From assembly GCF_900100885.1 (NCBI RefSeq), contig NZ_LT629692.1, forward strand, positions 2,418,001 to 2,482,000: 64,000 bases of DNA, in the 5' to 3' direction. A program made the position numbers and the translations under genes. Shown here piece after piece: positions 1-8,927 of the stretch. This DNA comes from Microbacterium pygmaeum (GTDB taxonomy: Bacteria > Actinomycetota > Actinomycetes > Actinomycetales > Microbacteriaceae). The notes under the pieces are model-generated. The model was not told the origin of the DNA. It saw only the letters and a list, made by a program, of their open reading frames with translations, and searched no databases. The stretch's first letter is position 1. Each line of letters starts with the position of its first letter.

Positions 1-1
1 A

Positions 2-496
2 CCCACCGCGTGCCAGATCCAGACCCCCGATGAGGTCGCTGCGACCATCGCCAAGCTCGGCCCGGACCCGCTGGTGGACGACATCGCGGCCGGCGAGGAG
101 CAGTTCACCGCCGTCGTCGCCCGCAAGCCGACCGCGATCGGGCAGCTGCTGATGGATCAGTCGGTCGTCAGCGGCATCGGCAACGTCTACCGGGCCGAGC
201 TGCTGTTCCGCGCGCGTCAGAACCCGCACACACCGGGGCGCGACGTCCGCGAGGAGGTCGTCCGCGACATCTGGCGCGACTGGGTGCGTCTGCTGGCGAT
301 CGGCGTCGAGACCGGTCAGATGATGACCATGGACGACCTGGACCCGGACGCCTACCGGGCCGCCATGGCCAGTCGCGACGATCGGCACTGGGTGTATCAC
401 CGGGCGGGTCTGCCGTGCCGGATCTGCGGGACCGCGATCCTGGTCGAGGAGATGGCGACGCGCAAGCTCTACTGGTGCCCGCGCTGCCAGGCGTGA
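2..496 (+). CDS. Fpg/Nei family DNA glycosylase, C-terminal part (5' end outside window)
   Basis: Base-excision-repair glycosylase/AP lyase; only the last 164 residues are present, because the frame is open from base 2 and the N-terminal catalytic domain lies left of the window. The helix-two-turn-helix DNA-binding segment is recognisable (QLLMDQSVVSGIGNVYRAE), including the invariant G-I-G-N-x-Y-R. The C-terminal zinc finger is complete: CRIC near the start, an Arg in ATRKLYW, and a closing CPRC. The family is normally about 270-300 residues. Whether it is MutM, Nei or the actinobacterial Nei2 branch cannot be decided without the N-terminus, which carries the catalytic Pro or its substitute. 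Confidence 0.9.
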   Translation, partial: PTACQIQTPDEVAATIAKLGPDPLVDDIAAGEEQFTAVVARKPTAIGQLLMDQSVVSGIGNVYRAELLFRARQNPHTPGRDVREEVVRDIWRDWVRLLAIGVETGQMMTMDDLDPDAYRAAMASRDDRHWVYHRAGLPCRICGTAILVEEMATRKLYWCPRCQA

Positions 497-600
497 CGCC
501 CGCCGGGACCGCTCCGCCGTCGCCAACCGTCCTCACACGGCGCCGGCGCGGCCGCATGGCGACAGGGGAGCAGGCTCGGACGGCGTCTTAGGCTGAAGGC

Positions 601-1236
601 ATGCGCCAGAACCCCTCGTTCGCGATGACCGATGTCGCGGAACTGCGTCGCCTGATCGACCGGCACCCGTGGATGACGCTCGTCAGCAGCACGCCCGACG
701 GCCTCGTCGCGTCGCACTACGCAGTGCTGCTGGATGAGGATTCCGACGACCTGACGGTCGTCGGCCACGTCGGCAAGCCCGACGACCTCCTCCATGGGCT
801 GGGGGATCGCGAGCTCCTGCTCGTGGTCCAAGGACCGCACGGCTACATCTCGCCCGGCTGGTACGGCGACGTGCAGAGCGTCCCGACCTGGAACTTCGTC
901 TCGGCCCATCTGAGCGGCATTCCCGAGGTGCTCACGCCACAGGAGAATCTGAAGGTGCTCGACCGACTCGTCGAGCGATTCGAGCGCCGGATGCCCGAGC
1001 CGCGGCGGATGTGGGAGCGGCCCAACGATCCGGCCTACGTCGAACGTCTCGAGCGCGGCACCGTCGGGTTCCGGCTGAGGCCCACCAGAGTCGTCGCCAA
1101 GCGCAAGCTCAGTCAGAACAAGACATCGGACGTGGTCGAGACCATCATCGCCGAGCTGTCCGGCGACGGTCCGTACGCCGATCCGGCGCTGGCTGCCGAG
1201 ATGCGCCGCGCCGCGGACGCGCGAGTGCGCCCGTGA
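601..1236 (+). CDS. PaiB-like FMN-binding negative transcriptional regulator
   Basis: 211 residues, the usual length of the PaiB family, which adopts a split-barrel FMN-binding fold. Recognisable family blocks are GHVGKPDD, VVQGPHGYISPGWY, VPTWNFVSAHLSG and the C-terminal KLSQNK. In Bacillus the homologue was described as a negative regulator of protease and sporulation genes; its biochemical role in actinobacteria is unclear, so the regulator name is inherited rather than shown. The ATG at 601 begins the first conserved block at the expected distance. The downstream amidohydrolase gene overlaps its stop by four bases, so the two are co-translated. Confidence 0.85.
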   Translation: MRQNPSFAMTDVAELRRLIDRHPWMTLVSSTPDGLVASHYAVLLDEDSDDLTVVGHVGKPDDLLHGLGDRELLLVVQGPHGYISPGWYGDVQSVPTWNFVSAHLSGIPEVLTPQENLKVLDRLVERFERRMPEPRRMWERPNDPAYVERLERGTVGFRLRPTRVVAKRKLSQNKTSDVVETIIAELSGDGPYADPALAAEMRRAADARVRP

Positions 1237-2735
1237 GTGCGCTCGGCGCGCAGATCGGCACCATCACCGGTGCGCGCATCGCCGGCGCCGGTCGCGAGCT
1301 GCTGCCCTTCGACGGCCCGATGGACGTCTTCGTCGTCGACGGGGTCATCGAGGACATCGCGCCGGCGGGGGCGATGCGAGCCCGCGGGGAGGTCCTCGAT
1401 GCAGCCGGCACGTGGCTGATCCCGGGCCTGTGGGATCACCATGTCCACGTCCTCCAGTGGGCCCTCGCGGCCCAGCGCGTGCCGCTGGGTTCCGCCGAGT
1501 CGGCCGCGCACGCGGCCCGGCTCATGGGCAGCGCCCCGGTGCTCGCCGACGGCCGGCGGGTCGGCACGGGGTTCCGCGATGCGTTCTGGGCGGACCGCCC
1601 GAGCCTCGAGAGGCTGGATGCTGCCACCGGCGGCATCCCGACCTATCTGATCAACGCCGATGTGCACAGCGTCTGGTTGAACACCGCCGCGCTGCGCCGC
1701 GAAGGGCACGAGCCGGACGGCGTCGGATTCCTCCGGGAGGCGCCCGCCTTCGAGATCTCACGACGGCTCAACGAGGTGGATCCGCATTCCGGCGACCAGA
1801 TGGTCGCCACGATGGCGCGGGATGCTGCGGCCCGCGGCATCGTCGGCATCGTCGACCTGGACATGGCGTGGAACGAGAGCGCCTGGCAGCGGCGGCTCGC
1901 GGACGGATTCGACACGCTGCGCGTGTCATTCGGCATCTATCCCGAGTTCCTCGACCGGGCTCTGGCGGAAGGGCTGCGAACCGGCGATCCGGTGCGCGGC
2001 GATGCTTCGGGTCTTGCCCGTGTCGGGTCGCTCAAGGTCATCACTGACGGCTCGCTCGGCACGCGCACGGCAGCGTGCTCGCACGCGTATCCCGGAGACC
2101 CGCACAACCACGGCCAGCTGAGCGTCGACCCCCAGACCCTGGTCGAGCTCATGACGAGGGCGACCGGCGCCGGCCTGGACTGCGCGATCCACGCGATCGG
2201 CGACACCGCGAATTCGCAGGCCCTCGATGCGTTCGCACTGAGCGGGGCTCAGGGGACGATCGAGCATGCGCAACTGGTCGCACACGCCGACATCCCGCGC
2301 TTCGCGCGGCTGGGCGTCGGGGCGAGCGTGCAGCCCGAGCACGCCGTCGATGACCGCGACCTGACCGACACGATCTGGGCTGGGCAGACCGCGCTGCCGT
2401 ATCCGCTGCGCAGCCTTGCCGCGACCGGGGCGAACCTCCTGTTCGGCTCGGACGCGCCGGTCTCCCCGCTGGACCCGTGGGCGGCGATGGCCGCTGCCGT
2501 CTACCGCACCCGGGCGGGGCGTCCGGCGTGGCGGCCGGAGGAAGGAATCGAGGCCGCCGTGGCGCTCGCCGCCTCCACGCGCGGCGGGTCCGTCGATGGC
2601 GCCCGCATCGAACCGGGCGCCGTCGCCGACCTCGCGCTGTGCGCGCATGACCCGCTCACAGCCGCGGCGGACGACCTGCGCGGTATGGCCGTGATCGGCA
2701 CACTGTTGGCCGGCCGCCTGACCTGGATCGCATGA
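1233..2735 (+). CDS. amidohydrolase family protein (YtcJ-like, amidohydrolase 3)
   Basis: A 500-residue metal-dependent hydrolase of the YtcJ branch, which acts on amide or ester bonds of unknown substrates. The metal-binding H-x-H is in GLWDHHVHVL. Further family blocks are DLDMAWN, the HAIGD motif near residue 320, and LLFGSDAPVSPLDPW, whose Asp is the usual catalytic residue. The frame stays open upstream, but GTG at 1233 overlaps the PaiB-like stop (GTGA), and the protein from there matches the family with no surplus N-terminus. The frame ends in a TGA followed by a strong hairpin at 2759. Confidence 0.88.
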   Translation: MSALGAQIGTITGARIAGAGRELLPFDGPMDVFVVDGVIEDIAPAGAMRARGEVLDAAGTWLIPGLWDHHVHVLQWALAAQRVPLGSAESAAHAARLMGSAPVLADGRRVGTGFRDAFWADRPSLERLDAATGGIPTYLINADVHSVWLNTAALRREGHEPDGVGFLREAPAFEISRRLNEVDPHSGDQMVATMARDAAARGIVGIVDLDMAWNESAWQRRLADGFDTLRVSFGIYPEFLDRALAEGLRTGDPVRGDASGLARVGSLKVITDGSLGTRTAACSHAYPGDPHNHGQLSVDPQTLVELMTRATGAGLDCAIHAIGDTANSQALDAFALSGAQGTIEHAQLVAHADIPRFARLGVGASVQPEHAVDDRDLTDTIWAGQTALPYPLRSLAATGANLLFGSDAPVSPLDPWAAMAAAVYRTRAGRPAWRPEEGIEAAVALAASTRGGSVDGARIEPGAVADLALCAHDPLTAAADDLRGMAVIGTLLAGRLTWIA

Positions 2736-2758
2736 GCCGACCCTGCTCGCAGCGTGCG

Positions 2759-2778
2759 TTCGGGGGATAACCCCCGAA
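2759..2778 (+). terminator. hairpin terminator after the amidohydrolase gene
   Basis: A perfect 8-bp stem (TTCGGGGG / CCCCCGAA) with an ATAA tetraloop lies 24 bases after the amidohydrolase stop. The run of U usual in enterobacterial terminators is missing, as is common in high-GC actinobacteria. Confidence 0.7.
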
Positions 2779-2865
2779 ACGCCGGGGGAGCGGGTCGGAT
2801 GCCGCTCGCCGACGTCGCGCACGAGGCTGAGAGGGCACGATCGACAGCGAACGCAGAGGATCATC

Positions 2866-4206
2866 ATGACCGTCACCCCGGCCCAGCGGGCGCCCGCCCG
2901 CGCCACCTACGGCCAGTCCTGGAAACAGGTACCGGGCCGAGCGCTGTACCTGCTGGTGGTGTTCGTGCTCGCGATGACCGCGGTCGGGGTCTTGGCTGGA
3001 CTCTTCTGGACGGGCATCGGACTGCTGATCCTGGTCGTGGGCGTCCCGCTGGTCGTGCTGTCCCTGCTGGTGGCCCGCGGCTTCGGTGTCGCCGATCGGT
3101 TCCTCCTGCAGCTGACAGGTCTGCCCGAGATCGCCGAGCCGGAGTGGAACCGCGAACCGGCCGCTCGCGGATTCTGGGCGACGATGCTGCGACCCGTCAC
3201 CAACGGGCACTACTGGACCTCGCTGGTGCACGGCATGATCGTCAGCCCCATCGTGAGCACGATCTCGTTCGCTCTGACGGTGCTCTGGCTCAGCCTGAGC
3301 CTGGGCGGGCTGACCTACTGGATCTGGGGTGGATTCCTCCCTCGGGGCGACGGTGGCCAGTGGGGTCATTTCGTCGCGGACGCGATGCCGTGGCTGTTCG
3401 GCTCCTGGTCTGCCTGGGCCGTCGAGGTGGTCCTGTACCTGGTGGCGGGCATCCTGTTCACTCTCACACTGCCGTGGGCGATGAGCGGTCTGGCACGGGT
3501 CCACCACGGCATCGCACGGGGCCTGCTCGGCCGTTGGCCGAGCGACGACCTCGCCGCCGAGGCGCGCGCCGAATCCCAAGCGCGGGCGGCGGCGGTGCAG
3601 GCTGAGAGCACCGGTCTGCGCCGACTCGAACGGGACATCCATGACGGCCCGCAGCAGCGTCTGGTGCGTCTCCAGCTGGACCTGGCAGCGTTGGAGCGCA
3701 GGGTGGACGCCGGGGACTCGGCGGCAGCGGCGGAACTCGCGCGCGAGGCGCAGGGGCACGCGAAGGCGGCACTGGACGAACTGCGTGCGCTCTCCAGCGG
3801 GGTGGCGCCGCCGCTCCTGCAGGACCGAGGGCTCGCTGCGGCTCTGGCCGGTGTGGCGGCCGGGTGCGCACTGCCGGTGGCGGTCGACATCGACCCGCGT
3901 GTGGATGCCACGACCAGCCCGGAGGTCGCCAGGGCGGTGTACTTCGTCGTGGCGGAGCTTCTCACCAACGCGGTCAGGCATTCCGGCGCGACCGCCGCGA
4001 CGCTGAAGGTCGCCCTTCGCCCGGCGCCTGCTGCCCCCACTCTCGATGTGTGGGTGGTCGACAACGGTCGCGGCGGCGCCGCGCCGATGCAGGGACACGG
4101 CTTGGCGGGGCTCCAGGAGCGGCTTCGCGGACTGCGGGGCGGGCTCATCGTCAGCAGTCCGACCGACGGACCGACCACGATCGGCGCGCACGTGCCGCTC
4201 GCCTAG
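2866..4206 (+). CDS. sensor histidine kinase with N-terminal membrane sensor domain
   Basis: 446 residues. The first about 210 residues form the actinobacterial putative-sensor domain, with four hydrophobic segments near 27-48, 50-70, 122-150 and 184-206. A HisKA_3 dimerisation helix follows, with the phospho-accepting His259 in RDIHDGPQQRL. The ATPase domain has the N-box ELLTNAVRHS and G-box DNGRGG. The ATG at 2866 follows AGAGGA at good spacing. The response regulator begins 20 bases downstream, so the pair should be one operon. NarL/LiaR-type systems of this form often sense envelope stress; the signal here is unknown. Confidence 0.92.
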   Translation: MTVTPAQRAPARATYGQSWKQVPGRALYLLVVFVLAMTAVGVLAGLFWTGIGLLILVVGVPLVVLSLLVARGFGVADRFLLQLTGLPEIAEPEWNREPAARGFWATMLRPVTNGHYWTSLVHGMIVSPIVSTISFALTVLWLSLSLGGLTYWIWGGFLPRGDGGQWGHFVADAMPWLFGSWSAWAVEVVLYLVAGILFTLTLPWAMSGLARVHHGIARGLLGRWPSDDLAAEARAESQARAAAVQAESTGLRRLERDIHDGPQQRLVRLQLDLAALERRVDAGDSAAAAELAREAQGHAKAALDELRALSSGVAPPLLQDRGLAAALAGVAAGCALPVAVDIDPRVDATTSPEVARAVYFVVAELLTNAVRHSGATAATLKVALRPAPAAPTLDVWVVDNGRGGAAPMQGHGLAGLQERLRGLRGGLIVSSPTDGPTTIGAHVPLA

Positions 4207-4226
4207 CCTCGCCCTATCCTGGGTCG

Positions 4227-4880
4227 ATGGCCGACCCGCTGCGCATCGTGCTCGTCGAGGACTCCGTGCTGCTGCGCGAGGGCATCGTGCGACTGTTCGG
4301 CGAGGCCGGCTACGTCGCCGCTGCCGCGTTCGGCGACGCCGAAGACATCGTGGAACGCGTCGCCGCCGCCCGTGCCGACGTCGTCATCCTCGACGTGAGA
4401 CTGCCGCCCACATTCCGCGACGAGGGGATCCGGGCTGCGCTGGAGCTTCGCACCAGGACGCCGGGTGTGGGCATCCTGGTGCTCAGTCAGTACGTGGAGG
4501 GCGTCTACGCGCGCGAACTGCTCGCGGCGGGCGAGGGCGGGGTCGGGTACCTGCTGAAGGACCGCATCACATCACTGGACGAGTTCACCGATGCGGTGCG
4601 CCGTGTGTCCGAGCGCGGGACGGTCCTGGACCCTCTGGTGGTGCGCGAGCTTCTGGCCGCCCGCTCGGACCCGCTGGCGAGCTTGACCCCACGTGAGAGG
4701 GACGTGCTCGAGCTGATGGCAGAGGGGCGGAGCAACGCCAGCATCGCCGCTCGACTGTTCATCGGCGTCGGGGCCGTCGAGAAGAACATCAGCGGGATCT
4801 TCGCCAAGCTCGGCCTCGAGGAGTCCGGAACGGAGCACCGACGCGTTCTGGCGGTGATCGCCTTCCTGCAGCGCGGATGA
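4227..4880 (+). CDS. NarL/FixJ family response regulator
   Basis: 217 residues: receiver domain (1-120) with acidic pocket E11/D12 and phospho-acceptor Asp56 in VVILDVRLP, then a LuxR-type HTH starting at LTPRERDVLELMAEGRSN. It is the cognate partner of the kinase ending 20 bases upstream. The open frame extends much further 5', but the ATG at 4227 gives the canonical N-terminus (MADPLRIVLVED). Transcription should stop at the hairpin 4887-4913. Targets are unknown; an autoregulatory loop on the kinase operon is typical for such systems. Confidence 0.95.
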   Translation: MADPLRIVLVEDSVLLREGIVRLFGEAGYVAAAAFGDAEDIVERVAAARADVVILDVRLPPTFRDEGIRAALELRTRTPGVGILVLSQYVEGVYARELLAAGEGGVGYLLKDRITSLDEFTDAVRRVSERGTVLDPLVVRELLAARSDPLASLTPRERDVLELMAEGRSNASIAARLFIGVGAVEKNISGIFAKLGLEESGTEHRRVLAVIAFLQRG

Positions 4881-4886
4881 GACGAC

Positions 4887-4913
4887 GAACGCCCCGGCGG
4901 GACCGGGGCGTTC
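4887..4913. terminator. bidirectional hairpin terminator between response regulator and dps
   Basis: An 11-bp perfect stem (GAACGCCCCGG / CCGGGGCGTTC) with a 5-base loop sits between two convergent stop codons (4880 on plus, 4926 on minus). It can therefore serve both genes. Confidence 0.8.
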
Positions 4914-4925
4914 GCGTGCGAGGTG

Positions 4926-5411
4926 CTACTCCGCGACGTGCGCGAAGAGGAACCAGCGGTCCTTCTCCAGGCCGCGCATGATCTCGATAGCGATGTCCTG
5001 GCTGGACTGGTCGAACTCGTCCAGGCCGTCGATGGCCGCCTTCACATCGGCGAGGATCGCATCGATGTCGGTGATGACGTCGCGCACGACGGCATCCGAG
5101 GTCACGAATCCGGCCGGCACCGACGTCGCCGGAACCTTGGCGGCGACGGTGGCCAGTCGCGCGTCGATCGGAAGACCGAGCGCGACGATCCGCTCCGCGG
5201 CGAGGTCGGCCCACTCGCCGGCGTGCGCGACCACGGTGTCCAGGAGCTCGTGGACGCCGATGAAGTTGGCGCCGCGGACGTGCCAGTGCGCCTGCTTGCC
5301 GTTGATGGTGAGGGCCTGCAGCCCCAGCACGACGGGCGAGAGGAACTGCGCGGTCGAGGTCACGGCGTCTGCGTTGCTGGCGGTCTGGGAAACTGTCTGG
5401 ATCTTGCTCAT
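4926..5411 (-). CDS. dps: Dps family DNA-protecting ferritin-like protein
   Basis: 161 residues, the normal size for Dps, a dodecamer that oxidises and stores iron with peroxide and can coat DNA. The ferroxidase-site signature is present: the HWHVRG block, a second His in FIGVHELLD, and the acidic EWADLAAERI segment. ATG at 5411 is chosen because GGAGG lies 6 bases upstream on the minus strand (5418-5422); the frame continues upstream without support. On the minus strand TTGCGG and TAGCGT, 16 bases apart (about 5460-5485), are a possible promoter. The gene diverges from the acyltransferase at 5560. Confidence 0.93.
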   Translation of the reverse strand: MSKIQTVSQTASNADAVTSTAQFLSPVVLGLQALTINGKQAHWHVRGANFIGVHELLDTVVAHAGEWADLAAERIVALGLPIDARLATVAAKVPATSVPAGFVTSDAVVRDVITDIDAILADVKAAIDGLDEFDQSSQDIAIEIMRGLEKDRWFLFAHVAE

Positions 5412-5559
5412 GAGGTGCCTCCGTGGCTCGTCTGTACGTGACCTTGACCCCAACGCTACTCAGCCCACGGCATTCCGCAAGCAAGCTGAGGCTGGGCTTA
5501 TCTCCGCGGAATCACGCGGAAATGCACGGTTGCCGGATGCCACCGGCTAGCGTCGAGGG

Positions 5560-7698
5560 GTGCCATCCGCCGACCACGACCTGGGCCCGCAGAATCTGAG
5601 CGAACCTGCCCGCCCGGTGCGCCGCGAACCCCGCGATCGATCCCCCGAACACGCCGAGCCGTCGCGCTTCATCCCGCACGTGCAGGGCCTGCGGGCGATC
5701 GCCGTGCTCGCGGTCGTCCTGTATCACTTCTGGCCCGCGCGCTTCTCGGGCGGCTATGTCGGCGTCGACGTCTTCTTCGTGATCTCCGGCTTCCTCATCA
5801 CCGCGCACCTGATGCGCGAAGTCACCGCGACCGGCACCGTCAGCCTCGGTCAGTTCTGGGCGCGACGGGCTCGGCGCCTGCTGCCGGCATCCCTCCTGGT
5901 CCTGCTGTTCTGCGCGCTGGTGGCGATGTCGCCGTATCTGACGCCGACATCGGCGCTGCCCAACGAGATCCGCGAGATCGTCGCCTCGACCTTCTACGTG
6001 GAGAACTGGTATCTCGCGCTGAACTCCGCCGACTACCTGAACCACTCCGGCGACCCCACCACGGTTCAGCACTACTGGTCGCTGTCGCTGGAAGAGCAGT
6101 TCTACCTCATGTGGCCGCTGATCATGCTGCTGGCGGCATGGATCGGCGTGAAGTACTTCCGGGGGTCGCGTCGCCGAGCGATCATCCTCGCGCTGGGCGT
6201 GGTCAGCGCGGCATCCTTCGTGTTCTGCGTCATCTTCACGATGACCGACCCCGCCCCGGCCTACTTCGTCACGTTCGGGCGCATGTGGCAGTTCGGCGTG
6301 GGAGCGATGGTCGCCTTGATCCCGGCGCTGCGGATTCGCCACGCCGTCGGCAGCCTCCTCCTCGGCTGGGGCGGGATCCTGATCCTGCTGTTCGTGATCT
6401 TCACCTTCGACGCGCAGACGTCGTTCCCCGGATACGCCGCCGCCCTGCCCACCCTCGGCGCGGCGGCCATCATCGCCGCCTCGAACACGCAGCGCTGGTG
6501 GTACCCCACCCGGATCCTCGCGATCCGGCCCGCGCAGTTCGTGGGGAACATCTCCTACTCCCTGTACCTGTGGCACTGGCCGCTGATCATCATCGCCCCG
6601 TCGGTTCCCTTCTGGGGCCTGACGATCTACCACCGCGTCGCACTGCTGGGCATCTGCTTCGTCCTCGCCTGGCTCACGAAGCGATTCGTAGAGGATCCGG
6701 CACGCGGATGGAAGGTGCTCACCTCGCGGCCGGCCCGTGTGACGCTGTGGAGCTCGCTGGCGGCCATGCTGGTCGTGGCCGGGACGGCCGGCGCAGCGTG
6801 GGCGGTCAACGCCACGGCCTACAACGACGGTGTGAAGGCGATCGCCGCGCTGCGCGAGGACCCGCCCGAGTGCTTCGGCGCCGCGTTCGTGCTGGATGCC
6901 GGCTGCGGCAGCGCCGAGTGGGGCGACACGATCCTGCCCGCCCCCGGCTTCGCCGGTGCCGACCGACCCCTCGATGCGCAGTGCTTCGTGCAGTTGAACG
7001 ACGCACGTCCGGTCTCGTGCGAGTTCGGATCCGAGGACGGAGATGCCCCGGTCGTCGCCCTCATCGGCGACAGTCATGCGTACCAATTGCTGCCGACGTT
7101 CCAGGCTATGGCCGACGCGAACGGCTGGCAGCTGATCACCTACTTCAAGGGCGCATGCCCGTGGAACACGACACCGCTCTCCACACCAGGCGCATTCGGC
7201 GCCGCGTGCACGCAGTGGCGGGACGGGGTTCGTGCGCAGCTGGCCGAGCGCGACATCGACGCGGTGTTCACCTCTGCCATCGCGACCACGCCGTACGACT
7301 CCGCGGGTTACGACTCGGTGCAGGACGCCGCCGTGGCAGGGTACCGGGAGGCGTGGGGTGAGGTGCTGGATCGCGGCATCCCGGTGATCACGGTCGTGGA
7401 CAACCCGGTCTGGGAGACCGATCCGAACAAGTGTCTGCGCACACGCGACCTGACCGAATGCGACGGGCAGCGCACCGACCTGCTCGTCGAGGACGACCCG
7501 CTGCGCGCGGCGGCGACCGGCCTCGACGGCGTCACCCTCCTCGATTTCACCGAGGTCTTCTGCGGGCAGAAGACGTGTTCACCGGTGGTGGGCGGGGCGA
7601 ACCTCTACCGTGATCAAGACCACCTGACCGTGACGTTCGTCGACACGCTCGCACCGCGATACACGGCGGCGATCCAAGCCGCGCTCGACGCACGATGA
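5560..7698 (+). CDS. acyltransferase 3 / SGNH fusion (OatA-like surface O-acyltransferase)
   Basis: 712 residues with two modules. Residues about 30-400 form an Acyl_transf_3 membrane domain of roughly ten helices that moves acyl groups across the membrane; VVLYHFW carries the conserved His, and VGVDVFFVISGFLI is the family signature. Residues about 440-712 are an extracytoplasmic SGNH esterase/transferase domain, with the Ser block VVALIGDSHAYQ and the Asp-His pair DQDHLT near the C-terminus. Such proteins O-acetylate peptidoglycan or surface polysaccharide. The start is GTG at 5560; its ribosome-binding site (GAGG) is unusually close, so the first 20 or so residues are less certain. Confidence 0.9.
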   Translation: MPSADHDLGPQNLSEPARPVRREPRDRSPEHAEPSRFIPHVQGLRAIAVLAVVLYHFWPARFSGGYVGVDVFFVISGFLITAHLMREVTATGTVSLGQFWARRARRLLPASLLVLLFCALVAMSPYLTPTSALPNEIREIVASTFYVENWYLALNSADYLNHSGDPTTVQHYWSLSLEEQFYLMWPLIMLLAAWIGVKYFRGSRRRAIILALGVVSAASFVFCVIFTMTDPAPAYFVTFGRMWQFGVGAMVALIPALRIRHAVGSLLLGWGGILILLFVIFTFDAQTSFPGYAAALPTLGAAAIIAASNTQRWWYPTRILAIRPAQFVGNISYSLYLWHWPLIIIAPSVPFWGLTIYHRVALLGICFVLAWLTKRFVEDPARGWKVLTSRPARVTLWSSLAAMLVVAGTAGAAWAVNATAYNDGVKAIAALREDPPECFGAAFVLDAGCGSAEWGDTILPAPGFAGADRPLDAQCFVQLNDARPVSCEFGSEDGDAPVVALIGDSHAYQLLPTFQAMADANGWQLITYFKGACPWNTTPLSTPGAFGAACTQWRDGVRAQLAERDIDAVFTSAIATTPYDSAGYDSVQDAAVAGYREAWGEVLDRGIPVITVVDNPVWETDPNKCLRTRDLTECDGQRTDLLVEDDPLRAAATGLDGVTLLDFTEVFCGQKTCSPVVGGANLYRDQDHLTVTFVDTLAPRYTAAIQAALDAR

Positions 7699-7711
7699 GG
7701 AGAACCGGATC

Positions 7712-8269
7712 ATGACGATCGCACCCGAGGCCACAGTCCTCGCCCTGGCGGGAGCTGAGCCCGCTCTGGCGCCGGACGCCTTCGTCGCCGCCGGCGCTCG
7801 CATCATCGGCGCCGTGACCCTGAGCGAGGGCACCAGCATCTGGTACAACGCCGTGCTGCGCGCGGACAGCGACCGGATCGTGATCGGGGCCGGCAGCAAC
7901 GTCCAGGACAACGTGTCGGTGCACGTCGATGCGGGGCATCCGACCCTCATCGGCGCCGACGTGTCCGTCGGCCACAACGCCGTCGTGCACGGCTGCACGA
8001 TCGGCGACGGCACCCTGATCGGGATGGGCAGCGTGATCCTCTCCGGCGCGGTCATCGGCGCCGGATGCCTCGTGGCCGGCGGCGCGGTGGTGCTGGAGGG
8101 CACCGTCATCCCGGATGGTTCACTCGTGGCAGGCGTCCCTGCGAAGGTGCGTCGCGAGCTGAGCGACCAAGAGCGCCGCGGGATCCGCGGCAATGCGCAG
8201 CTCTACCGCGCCCACACGCAGCGTCACCTCGACGCGGCGCACGCGCAGCCTGCAGAACCCGGGGAGTGA
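7712..8269 (+). CDS. gamma carbonic anhydrase family protein
   Basis: 185 residues of left-handed beta-helix hexapeptide repeats (for example IIGAVTL, VQDNVSV, LIGMGSV). The three zinc-ligand histidines are all present: His71 in VSVHVD, and His88 and His93 in VGHNAVVHG. The family includes YrdA/PaaY-like proteins, some active as carbonic anhydrases and some not. ATG at 7712 follows GAGGAGAA, 13 bases after the acyltransferase stop, suggesting co-transcription. The next gene starts 5 bases after its stop. Confidence 0.88.
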   Translation: MTIAPEATVLALAGAEPALAPDAFVAAGARIIGAVTLSEGTSIWYNAVLRADSDRIVIGAGSNVQDNVSVHVDAGHPTLIGADVSVGHNAVVHGCTIGDGTLIGMGSVILSGAVIGAGCLVAGGAVVLEGTVIPDGSLVAGVPAKVRRELSDQERRGIRGNAQLYRAHTQRHLDAAHAQPAEPGE

Positions 8270-8273
8270 GCCG

Positions 8274-8927
8274 GTGATCAGCAGGATCGCGTCCATCGTG
8301 TTCCGACTGTTCTTCGCCGCGCTGTCGCTGGGTGCGGTCGGCTGGCAGCTGTTCGCGATCCACCTCCCCGGCGGCCAGAGCGTCGTGGACTTCTTCAGCT
8401 ACTTCACCAACCTCGGCAACGTCCTGCTGGGCGTGGTCTTCCTGATCGGCGCGGTCCGTCTGGCCCGCGGGCGGACGGAGGCGAGCACGGCGGATGCGGC
8501 GGTCCGAGGCGCGGCGGTGGTGTACATCGTCTTCATCGGCATCGTGTACAGCGCGCTGCTCGGTGATGCGCAGCTGGGCGGTCTGACCCCGTGGGTCAAC
8601 GTCGTCTGCCACTTCGTCATGCCCATCGCCGGTGTCGTGGATTGGCTCGTCTGGCCGCCTCTTCGGCGCATCGCGCTGTCCACCGCGCTGTGGTGGCTGG
8701 TCTTCCCGGCGGTGTACACCGTCGGGAGCCTGGTGCGCGGAGCGGTGACCGGCTTCTATCCCTACCCGTTCTTCCACCCCGGTGTCGTCGGCGGCTACCC
8801 GAGGGTGGCCCTCTATTGCATCGCGATGCTTGTCGGGCTGCTGGCGCTGGCCCTTCTCGTGCGCTGGGCGGGCAATGCGCTGGGCGCACGGAGCGAGCGC
8901 CGCCTCGAGGCCGTGCCGCAGTGCTAG
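8274..8927 (+). CDS. Pr6Pr family integral membrane protein
   Basis: 217 residues with about six hydrophobic helices. The blocks FFSYFTNLGNVLLG, HFVMPIAGVVDWLVWPP and YPYPFFHP are those of the Pr6Pr (FAR-17a/AIG1-like) family, whose bacterial function is unknown. The eukaryotic relatives AIG1/ADTRP hydrolyse fatty-acid esters of hydroxy fatty acids using Thr and His residues; transfer of that activity to this protein is inference. GTG at 8274, just after GGGGAG, is chosen over upstream in-frame codons that lie inside the carbonic anhydrase gene. Its TAG stop shares the bases CTAG with the convergent hydrolase. Confidence 0.8.
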   Translation: MISRIASIVFRLFFAALSLGAVGWQLFAIHLPGGQSVVDFFSYFTNLGNVLLGVVFLIGAVRLARGRTEASTADAAVRGAAVVYIVFIGIVYSALLGDAQLGGLTPWVNVVCHFVMPIAGVVDWLVWPPLRRIALSTALWWLVFPAVYTVGSLVRGAVTGFYPYPFFHPGVVGGYPRVALYCIAMLVGLLALALLVRWAGNALGARSERRLEAVPQC